DNA from: JAIOQJ01 sp963718635
Lineage (GTDB): Bacteria > Planctomycetota > Planctomycetia > Gemmatales > Gemmataceae
Direction: 5' to 3'
Assembly: GCA_963718635.1 (NCBI GenBank)
Contig: OY970367.1
Coordinates: forward strand, 1,488,001-1,552,000
DNA length: 64,000 nt
Shown here: positions 58,338-64,000 of the stretch, one piece after another
How positions within the stretch are numbered: position 1 is the first letter of the stretch
How the letters are laid out: every line of letters begins with the position of its first letter
The notes under the pieces: model-generated
Seen by the model: the letters and a program-made list of their open reading frames with translations, nothing else
Told to the model about the DNA's origin: nothing
Databases searched by the model: none
Translations under genes and position numbers: made by a program

Positions 58338-58540
58338 GGCGAGCCGAGCGGCGTAAGTTGCCTGGTGCTCACAACGGAAGTCTGACGACTTCCGTTGTGA
58401 GCGCAGACCTTGGAGGCAGTTCCGGAAATCTGACGACTTCCGCTACGTTGAGGAGATGGAGCGTAGCGGAAGTCGTTAGACTTCCGTGGTGAGCGTAGAC
58501 TTTGGGGCGGATCCGGAAGTCTGACGACTTCCGCTACGGG
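58338..58540. repeat. GGCGAGCCGAGC and GGAAGTCTGACGACTTCCG repeat cluster
   Basis: GGCGAGCCGAGCGGCGTAAG...CCTGG (58338-58364) is followed by six or so copies of GGAAGTC(T/G)..GACTTCC (58374-58540) in mixed orientation, linked by GTGAGCG(C/T)AGAC motifs. The same palindrome family occurs after the sensor kinase at 5050. The cluster is downstream of tagJ and fills the space to the DksA-like gene. Confidence 0.82.
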
Positions 58541-58582
58541 TGGTGCCATGCTTTCGAGTTGAGCAGACATAGAAGAGGCTTA

Positions 58583-59374
58583 TTAACCGAGATAAACGTC
58601 GCGCCACGCTAGAAGAGGAGTGCTGCCGTCGTCGCCGAACATGAAGACCCGGCCGCCAATGCCGCGCAGCGGTTGCCCTTCGCCGCCAAGCCAATCAGTG
58701 GCACGGCCTAGGCGTAAAGCGTCGTCTTGTTGGGTGAAAGTACCTGGATAGATGGCCGGCAGCAGAACGTCGCCGGTCGGGCCATCGCGGAGCGATAAAT
58801 TGGCGGGCATGAGCATTACATCGCGAGGAAAGCGGGGGGCGCTCATGGTGAGCGATTCAATCTGCTCGAGCGGCACCCAGCAATAGAGCCCACCTGGGCC
58901 GAATACTTCGAGAACCGTGCCGAAAAGATCGTCGCCGTCGCGCAGACCTTCCGCGGGTTTTCCGTTGATTGTGCCTCGGATGCTCGGCGCCGCCTCATTG
59001 GCTTGCGCTAGCAGCGTCTCACCGCCGACTTGATCGCCTGCTTCAAAAGATTTCAAAGCCTGCAGTCGCTGAAAAACATGATCGGGCGCCGCCGTCAGCG
59101 ATTTCGGTTGTTCCTTGCCGGCAAGCACGAGTCGGCGCATTTGCTCGGCTGCCAGAGCGGATTTATAAGTCTCGATCGCGCCTTGAAATTTGGGATCGTC
59201 GTAGTGCAATACGTCAATCTGCTTGCGCGCTCGATCGAGATCGCCGCTGAAGAACACCAGTTCGAACAGAAAAAAACGGGCGCCTTGATCCGCAGGATTG
59301 GAGCGGACTTTTTGAATCTGAGCGTCAATGCTCGCCTGCAATTGTCCGGCTTCAAACAACTCGCTGGCGTTCAT
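58583..59374 (-). CDS. tagJ: Type VI secretion accessory protein TagJ/ImpE
   Basis: TagJ (ImpE family) binds the N-terminus of TssB and tunes the contractile sheath in other bacteria. From ATG 59374 (MNASELFEAGQLQASIDAQIQKVRSNPADQGARFFLFELVFFSGDLDRARKQID) it shows the ImpE TPR-like start. ESEERAAGSVI-like helices and PLEQIESLTMSAPRFPRDVMLMPANLSLRDG, LLPAIYPGT and the C-terminal RLGRATDW are family signatures. The 264-residue length fits. It is the last gene of the minus-strand tssBC-hcp-tagJ block, separated from hcp by a hairpin. Confidence 0.88.
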   Translation of the reverse strand: MNASELFEAGQLQASIDAQIQKVRSNPADQGARFFLFELVFFSGDLDRARKQIDVLHYDDPKFQGAIETYKSALAAEQMRRLVLAGKEQPKSLTAAPDHVFQRLQALKSFEAGDQVGGETLLAQANEAAPSIRGTINGKPAEGLRDGDDLFGTVLEVFGPGGLYCWVPLEQIESLTMSAPRFPRDVMLMPANLSLRDGPTGDVLLPAIYPGTFTQQDDALRLGRATDWLGGEGQPLRGIGGRVFMFGDDGSTPLLAWRDVYLG

Positions 59375-59403
59375 GAAAGCACCCAAGGGTTTCAAAGAGA
59401 ATC

Positions 59404-59437
59404 AAGAGTCGGCGACTGCGCTCGGTTGCCGACTCTT
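59404..59437 (-). terminator. Intercistronic hairpin downstream of hcp
   Basis: A 10-bp perfect stem AAGAGTCGGC / GCCGACTCTT with a 14-base loop lies 24 bases past the hcp stop (minus strand), followed by GATTCTCTTTG. With no clear T run it may be an attenuator or 3' stabiliser that lets hcp mRNA exceed that of tagJ. Confidence 0.65.
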
Positions 59438-59461
59438 GCAGCTGGTTTCGGAGCTTGTGCG

Positions 59462-59944
59462 TTAGCACTTAACATTCGCCTTGACGTCCCAGCCGGCTTT
59501 GATCGGTGAAGCGAGTCCGCCCTTCTCGTCCTGCGGCTTGTATTCGAAGTTGATTTTGGCAAAGGCCAGCGAAAAGGACTCGCTGGGAATCTCGCCGCCG
59601 CTGCTGCCGGAGGTTTGATAGGTGGCGACGAGCACGTCCGTCAATTCGACGGTGTAGAAATCCAACTGCTCTCCACCGGCCTTCCGGACGTAAAGCATTG
59701 CCTTCTTCTGGTGCGAGCCCGTCGCGCAAGCAAGCATGAGAAGGGGACTGGCCTTCGAAGCCATCGACATGATGCTTAAGTCGGTAAAGCTCACCTTGCC
59801 GGCGCCGCCGCCGGTGCCATGCGAGAAAGAAGCGCCGTTGCTCGCTCCCCAGCTGAACGACAGAACTTCGATCATCTCCTTGTGGGTTTTGTCGTTCGAT
59901 TCGCCTTTGATGCCGTCAATGTCAATATAAGCGTCTGCTGCCAT
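59462..59944 (-). CDS. hcp: Type VI secretion tube protein Hcp
   Basis: Hcp forms the stacked hexameric inner tube that is expelled. The 160-aa protein MAADAYIDIDGIKGESNDKTHKEMIEVLSFSWGASNG and GSHQKKAMLYVRKAGGEQLDFYTVELTDVLVATYQTSGSSGGEIPSESFSLAFAKINFEYKPQDEKG are diagnostic of Hcp. ATG 59944 is supported by the conserved start. It is 191 bases downstream of tssC, with a hairpin (60056-60074) in the gap, and is followed by another hairpin. Secreted and structural; effector loading is possible. Confidence 0.96.
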   Translation of the reverse strand: MAADAYIDIDGIKGESNDKTHKEMIEVLSFSWGASNGASFSHGTGGGAGKVSFTDLSIMSMASKASPLLMLACATGSHQKKAMLYVRKAGGEQLDFYTVELTDVLVATYQTSGSSGGEIPSESFSLAFAKINFEYKPQDEKGGLASPIKAGWDVKANVKC

Positions 59945-60055
59945 CGTGAGGCTCCTAAATGGAAGTGGGTAGATCTGTCAACAGTCCGGATTCGATGTAT
60001 CTCTCGCATCCGGCCTTTAGTAACTCCATCAGATCAATGCGATTCGCTTCGTCGT

Positions 60056-60078
60056 ATCGGACAGTATGTCCGATTTTT
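60056..60078. other. Hairpin in the tssC-hcp gap
   Basis: ATCGGAC-AGTAT-GTCCGAT (60056-60074) followed by TTTT is terminator-shaped only on the plus strand, where no gene precedes it. On the minus strand it is a leader hairpin about 110 bases ahead of hcp. Confidence 0.5.
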
Positions 60079-60135
60079 GTAGCAGTTTGTGCGCTCGACC
60101 TTCCGCCGAGCGCATTTACGCCGCTGTTGATACTG

Positions 60136-61626
60136 CTATTGGCTCAATTGCTTGGCCACCATGCGAAGCGAAATATCGAGTCCCTCAAGCTGGAAGTGGG
60201 GGCGTATCCAAGCTTTGGCCCGGTACATGCCCGGTTGGCCGGGCACGTCTTGCACTTCGATCTTGGCCGACGCGAGCGGATACTTAGCCTTGGTTTCGTC
60301 GCTGGCCGTCTCCGGGTTGCCGAGCGTATAGTTGTTGATCCAGCGATTAAGCCAGGTCTCCATCTGATCGCGCTCCATGAACGAGCCGATGCGATTGCGG
60401 ACCATCACCTTGAGAAAGTGCGCAAAGCGTGAGACGCACATCAGCTGGTTGATCTTGGCTGACAGAGCTGCATTGGCAGTCGCGCCGTCGCGATCGTACT
60501 TCTGCGGTTTCTGACAGGACTGCGCCCCCATGAAGGCGGCAAAGTCGCGGTTCTTGCAATGGATCAACGGCAGGAAGCCCAGGTTGGAGAGTTCATTCTC
60601 ACGGCGTTCCGTGATGGCGACTTCAGTCGGGCACTTCATGGCGACATCGCCATCGTCGGTGGGGAACGTATGAACGGGAAGCCCTTCGACTTTGCCGCCG
60701 CCTTCGACGCCGCGGGTGCGGGCCATCCAACCGTACTTCGAATAGGCATCGGTGATGCGTGTGGCATAACACCAAGCGGAATTCATCCACTGGTATTTGT
60801 CGTGATCAGTGCCGTCGACATCTTCTTCGAAATTGAACTCGGAGACCTTTTCGAACTTGTCGCCGTAAGGCAATCGCGCCAGAACGCGCGGCATCGTGAG
60901 CGCCACATAACGCGAATCTTCCGACTCCCGGAACGATTGCCACGGCGCGTAATCAACGCTCGAAAAGATTTTCGCCAGATCGCGCGGATTCGAAAGCTCC
61001 GCGAAGCGATCCATGTTGAACGCTTTCGGACTGACTGCTGAAATGAATGGTGCATGGGCAGCAGCGGCAACGCCCGACATATTCGAAAGCATCCGTACGT
61101 CCACAGCGCGCTTGCAATCGAACTCGAAATCGCCCACCAGCATGCCGAACGGATGACCGCCGAGGATGCCGTATTCCTCTTCGTATACCTTTTTGAACAA
61201 TTCGCTCTGATCGAACTCGACGGCGTTTTCGAGGTCCTTGCGCAGCTCATCCTTGGAAGCGTTCAAGATGCGGATTTTCAGGGTTTCCCCTGTTTCCGTC
61301 TGGCTGACTAGGTAATGAAGTCCGCGCCAAGTGCCTTCCAGCTTCTGGTAGGCTTCGTTGTGCATGATCTCGTTGAGCTGCGTCGTAAGCTTCTGGTCAA
61401 TCGCGTTGATCCAGACTTTGACGTTGGTTTCGACATCCTTCTGCAGGGTTTGGCCCGGCTTCATCGAGGCTTCGATGAATTGCGAGAGCGCATCCAACCC
61501 ACGTTGTCGGGCCTGCGGATCGTCGTTCACCTTCATCCGAGTGGTAGCCTGTTCCAGCCAGGATGAACCATCGAATTCTGTAGTGGTCGCCGCTGCGGCG
61601 CCGGCTTGTTTCTGTTCAGCAGCCAT
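60136..61626 (-). CDS. tssC: Type VI secretion contractile sheath large subunit TssC
   Basis: TssC pairs with TssB to build the contractile sheath. The 496-aa protein has WRGLHYLVSQTETGETLKIRILNASKDELRKDLENAVEFDQSELFKKVYEEEYGILGGHPFGMLVGDFEF, and LARLPYGDKFEKVSEFNFEEDVDGTDHDKYQWMNSAWCYATRITDAY. FPTDDGDVAMKCPTEVAITERRENELSNLGFLPLIHCKNRDFAAFMGAQS is the TssC C-terminal consensus. Its ATG overlaps the tssB TAA by one base (TAATG). The 496-residue length is typical. Confidence 0.97.
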   Translation of the reverse strand: MAAEQKQAGAAAATTTEFDGSSWLEQATTRMKVNDDPQARQRGLDALSQFIEASMKPGQTLQKDVETNVKVWINAIDQKLTTQLNEIMHNEAYQKLEGTWRGLHYLVSQTETGETLKIRILNASKDELRKDLENAVEFDQSELFKKVYEEEYGILGGHPFGMLVGDFEFDCKRAVDVRMLSNMSGVAAAAHAPFISAVSPKAFNMDRFAELSNPRDLAKIFSSVDYAPWQSFRESEDSRYVALTMPRVLARLPYGDKFEKVSEFNFEEDVDGTDHDKYQWMNSAWCYATRITDAYSKYGWMARTRGVEGGGKVEGLPVHTFPTDDGDVAMKCPTEVAITERRENELSNLGFLPLIHCKNRDFAAFMGAQSCQKPQKYDRDGATANAALSAKINQLMCVSRFAHFLKVMVRNRIGSFMERDQMETWLNRWINNYTLGNPETASDETKAKYPLASAKIEVQDVPGQPGMYRAKAWIRPHFQLEGLDISLRMVAKQLSQ

Positions 61627-62161
61627 TACGCTTTCTCCTCCGTCGGGGCGGCATCACCATCTTTTTTGCCAAGGGCGGCCAAGATCGCGTCACGCTTTTC
61701 TGTATTTGCCAAGGCGTCGGCGAGCAATTTTTCGAGCGCGTCGTTGCCTTCCATTTTGCTGAGCAACTCGGTCAACTTCTTGCGCATGGTCAAGAGGTCG
61801 TTCAACACTGGCACCTGCTCGGCCACGCGTGCCGGGTCGAAGTCTTTCATCGACTTGAAGTTCAGTTCGACATTCATCAGCTGATCGGGTGTGCCGCTGA
61901 TCTTATCCGGGACACGGAAAGCCAACCGAGGCGCCGAACGGGCCATGACGTCGTTGAAGTTGTCGCGATCAATCGAAACGAACGATCGCTTCTTGTACTG
62001 TTTCTTGTTTTCTTCCTTCGCTTGGGCGGACAAGTCGGCCATCACGCCGACGACGAACGGAAGTTCGAGCAACGGCTCGCGCCTTCGGTTTCGACCTTAT
62101 AGTCGATCTTCACGCGAGGAGGACGCACGCGTTTCAATCGATCCTGATAGCTGTCCGGCAT
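61626..62161 (-). CDS. tssB: Type VI secretion contractile sheath small subunit TssB (frameshifted)
   Basis: The N-terminus from ATG 62161 (MPDSYQDRLKRVRPPRVKIDYKVETEGA) and the rest (EPLLELPFVVGVMADLSAQAKEENKKQYKKRSFVSIDRDNFNDVMARSAPRLAFRVPD) are in different frames, joined near 62082. A GTG at 62173 is an alternative start. RVRPPRVxIxYxVE and LPFVVGVMADLS are TssB landmarks. The uninterrupted frame from 62072 misses the N-terminal helix. The block tssB-tssC-hcp-tagJ is the conserved sheath-tube core; other Tss proteins are not in the window. Confidence 0.94.
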
Positions 62162-62173
62162 AAATTGACTCAC

Positions 62174-62488
62174 TTTCCGCTGAAGCGACGGCCTCTTGGA
62201 GTTCGGGGTCTGGCTTCGACAGTTCGACGACCGCTCGACTTGGAGGCGAGTAAGGAATGGGCTGCAACATTCAGAGTCGATTGTAAGCAGGAATCAATGG
62301 AATGGAAGGAAATTCCCGCAAAAAAGAGAAGCTACGAGAAGAATGCGCGAAAGACGACTGATTGCGAAAGATATGCCGGGTCTTGCAGGCATGGCAACGA
62401 ACGAACACAAGCAGCGGCATGGCGGCTTAAATTTCAATTGGCGTTCCTTCATGTTTTTCGGCTTCGATCCACCAAAACGTGTCTCCTT
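62174..62488. other. Intergenic region upstream of the T6SS genes
   Basis: About 315 bases without a supported gene. Plus-strand frames here are shadows of the minus-strand neighbours. I see no strong promoter or palindrome; the T6SS promoter should lie here. Confidence 0.4.
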
Positions 62489-63385
62489 TCAACCGCTGCT
62501 GCTGCCGACGGGAATCGCTTCGCGTTCGAGGTGCTCGATGATGGCAGTAGCCACATCAAGACCGGTAGTCTTTTGGATTCCTTCGAGGCCGGGTGAGGAA
62601 TTGACTTCCATGACCATCGGCCCTTCGTCGGATTCGATCAGGTCAACGCCGGCGACGCGTAGGCCAAGCACGCGCGCGGCCGCGAGAGCTGTCTTGCGAT
62701 ATTCCGCAGGAAGACGAAACTTCCCGGCGTGGCCGCCCCGATGCAAGTTCGAACGAAATTCGCCAGCCATCGCTTGCCGCTTCATGGCGGCCACGACTTT
62801 ACGACCAACTACAAACGCGCGAATATCCGCTCCTTTGGCTTCCTTGATGAATTTTTGAATCAGGATATTTTGATCGAGCCCGTGGAAAGCTTCAATTACA
62901 GAGCCTGCCGCCCGTTCGCTCTCGGCGAGAACGACGCCAATGCCCTGCGTCCCTTGCAATAGTTTGACGACAACAGGCGGGCCATCTACCTTTTCGATGC
63001 AATCGGGGACATGCTCCGCCTGGCGGGTAAATACGGTCGGTGGTACTCCAATATCGTGTCGGCAAAGCAATTGCAACGAACGCAACTTGTCGCGCAAGCG
63101 CGCGATCGCCTGCGATTCATTGAGACAGTAAACGCCCATCATTTCAAATTGCCGGACTACCGCTAAACCATAGAAGGTGATCGAGGCGCCGATGCGTGGA
63201 ATAACCGCGTCGATGCCTTCGACTAGGTTGCCGTTATAAAAGAGCTCGGGCCGCCGTCGGCTGATCCGCAAATCGAAATTCAAAGTATCCATGACTTGGA
63301 CGTCGTGGCCGCGCGCCTCCGCGGCCTCGAAGAGCGCTCGAGTGCTATACAACTCGGGTTGTCGCGATAGAATAGCCAAACGCAC
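62489..63385 (-). CDS. rimK: RimK-family ATP-grasp glutamate ligase
   Basis: RimK adds glutamate residues to the C-terminus of ribosomal protein S6 or makes poly-alpha-glutamate. The 298-aa protein has MRLAILSRQPELYSTRALFEAAEARGHDV, AVIPRIGASITFYGLAVVRQFEMMGVYCLNESQAI, RDKLRSLQLLCRHDIGVPPTVFT, VVVKLLQGTQGIGVVLAE and GADIRAFVVGRKVVAAMKRQAMAGEFRSNLHRGGHAGKF, then AGVDLIESDEGPMVMEVNSSPGLEGIQ, the ATP-grasp metal site. It is only 13 bases after rimB, its frequent partner. The pathway is well founded; whether S6 is the substrate here is unknown. Confidence 0.95.
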   Translation of the reverse strand: MRLAILSRQPELYSTRALFEAAEARGHDVQVMDTLNFDLRISRRRPELFYNGNLVEGIDAVIPRIGASITFYGLAVVRQFEMMGVYCLNESQAIARLRDKLRSLQLLCRHDIGVPPTVFTRQAEHVPDCIEKVDGPPVVVKLLQGTQGIGVVLAESERAAGSVIEAFHGLDQNILIQKFIKEAKGADIRAFVVGRKVVAAMKRQAMAGEFRSNLHRGGHAGKFRLPAEYRKTALAAARVLGLRVAGVDLIESDEGPMVMEVNSSPGLEGIQKTTGLDVATAIIEHLEREAIPVGSSSG

Positions 63386-63398
63386 AAGGCACCTCCCG

Positions 63399-63833
63399 CT
63401 AACATTCGCTCAATACATATTTTCGGTTCACATCAATAAGAAAATCGCCTGCCAGAGCCGTCCGCCCCAGGATGATCGGCACCAGCATTTCATGACGATC
63501 TGTGATCGACAGCTGGATCCGTTTGACGACCTTTCCCAGCTTGATCGTTGTCTCGACGACGATGCGCTCCATGATTTGGCCGTTGGAGCTCCGCACTCGC
63601 GTTGTCTTGACAACCGGCGCCTCAACCAACCGTTGGTGCGGCATCTTGTTGCGAAACAGGCCGATCTCGAGCACTACGGTTCTCTGCCCGTCGTTTGTGA
63701 TTTTCATCTCTCGGACAATGGCATTAATAGCCGACGTTCGCGCCCCCGTATCCATTTTGACGCGCGTTTGCCCGATATTCCATTCGGGAAAGGCGGCACG
63801 TTCACGCCAACCGATTACCAGGGGCTCGCTCAT
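63399..63833 (-). CDS. rimB: RimB-type ATP-dependent zinc protease-family (retropepsin-like) protein
   Basis: The 144-aa protein matches the family annotated as ATP-dependent zinc protease (PF05618), also called RimB: EPLVIGWRERAAFPEWNIGQTRVKMDTGARTSAINA contains the DTGA aspartyl-protease-like motif. VRSSNGQIMERIVVETTIKLG and LVPIILGRTALAGDFLIDVNRKYVL complete a retropepsin-like fold. In other bacteria RimB trims glutamate tails made by RimK. It is directly upstream of rimK in the same operon. Confidence 0.92.
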   Translation of the reverse strand: MSEPLVIGWRERAAFPEWNIGQTRVKMDTGARTSAINAIVREMKITNDGQRTVVLEIGLFRNKMPHQRLVEAPVVKTTRVRSSNGQIMERIVVETTIKLGKVVKRIQLSITDRHEMLVPIILGRTALAGDFLIDVNRKYVLSEC

Positions 63834-63949
63834 TCAATTGCCTCCGCACGACCCTGAAAGCGAAACGCAACGATCTACCGAGGCTTTGCCTCAGCAGAAC
63901 GAGGCGGGCATTGAGCCTTAAGGTCGACGTGTTGAGAATCATGTCGGCC

Positions 63950-64000
63950 TTATGGCTCGATGCTCTCCAGAAATAAGCTGATGCGCTCACCTGCTACGAC
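63950..64000 (-). CDS. Possible 3' end of a gene entering from the right edge
   Basis: On the minus strand the last 51 bases read VVAGERISLFLESIEP then stop (TAA at 63950-63952). This may be the C-terminus of a gene upstream of rimB, 116 bases away. Nothing more can be said from 17 codons. Confidence 0.25.
   Translation of the reverse strand, partial: VVAGERISLFLESIEP

Noticed and set aside
58374..58540. Possible CRISPR array of GGAAGTC units
   Set aside because: Units are palindromic, in mixed orientation and unevenly spaced.
60056..60078. Plus-strand terminator in the tssC-hcp gap
   Set aside because: No plus-strand gene precedes it; kept only as a hairpin of uncertain role.
62196..62858. 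220-aa plus-strand frame upstream of the T6SS genes
   Set aside because: Its 3' half is antisense to rimK, and the 5' half has no coding pattern or ribosome site.

Overview
This 64 kb window is chromosomal DNA from a planctomycete, probably a Gemmataceae/Pirellulales-type lineage. The evidence is gene content: a DUF1549/DUF1553 cytochrome followed by a DUF1501 protein, Ser/Thr kinases fused to WD40 or helical C-termini, an ECF sigma factor joined to a zf-HC2/kinase/WD40 protein, Tat-exported Gfo/Idh/MocA oxidoreductases, Uma2 and DUF4058 proteins, HTTM membrane proteins and many secreted hydrolases. The DNA is moderately GC-rich, with short operons on both strands and intergenic spaces full of palindromic repeats.

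Layout. 1-13.3 kb: PP2C phosphatase (cut by the window edge), a small lipoprotein with a clear terminator, a metallopeptidase followed by mutM, a haem-binding-type sensor histidine kinase, a FlgM-like peptide, a Fur-family regulator, a membrane-protein/HTTM pair, a 782-aa 2OG-Fe(II) oxygenase and DUF4058. 13.4-28 kb (minus strand): tRNA-Pro(CGG), Gfo/Idh oxidoreductase, secreted esterase, an ECF sigma/zf-HC2-kinase-WD40 module behind a PQQ-type propeller protein, an SDR, a second kinase and a roughly 1,400-aa membrane-anchored protein. 28.17-29.89 kb: an intact two-ORF insertion sequence with terminal inverted repeats and a target duplication, next to paired palindromes and tRNA-Ser(GGA). 30-43 kb: small membrane protein, prenyltransferase-like repeat protein, mogA, YceI, a thioredoxin-like protein with an in-frame UGA, SET protein, two Uma2 paralogues, FAD oxidoreductase, alpha/beta hydrolase and a SurA/PpiD-like protein. 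43-52.5 kb: topA, a GT87-like membrane protein, aroB, Uma2, GT4 glycosyltransferase, TPR protein, and an alkB-Nudix operon. 52.8-58.2 kb: DUF1549/1553, DUF1501, a SIS-domain isomerase and a DksA/TraR-like zinc protein. 58.6-63.8 kb (minus strand): tagJ, hcp, tssC, tssB of a type VI secretion system, then rimK and rimB.

Data quality shapes the reading. More than twenty genes, including topA (four breaks), aroB, tssB, fur and the ECF sigma gene, are split by single-base frameshifts although both parts keep family motifs. Housekeeping genes are unlikely to have decayed together, so indel errors in the assembly are the simplest explanation. Split genes are listed as fragments or as one span, with the break position given.

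The most unusual material is not protein coding: at least six families of dispersed intergenic palindromes, the insertion sequence with its flanking palindromes, hairpins around hcp, and a UGA codon inside the thioredoxin-like gene.
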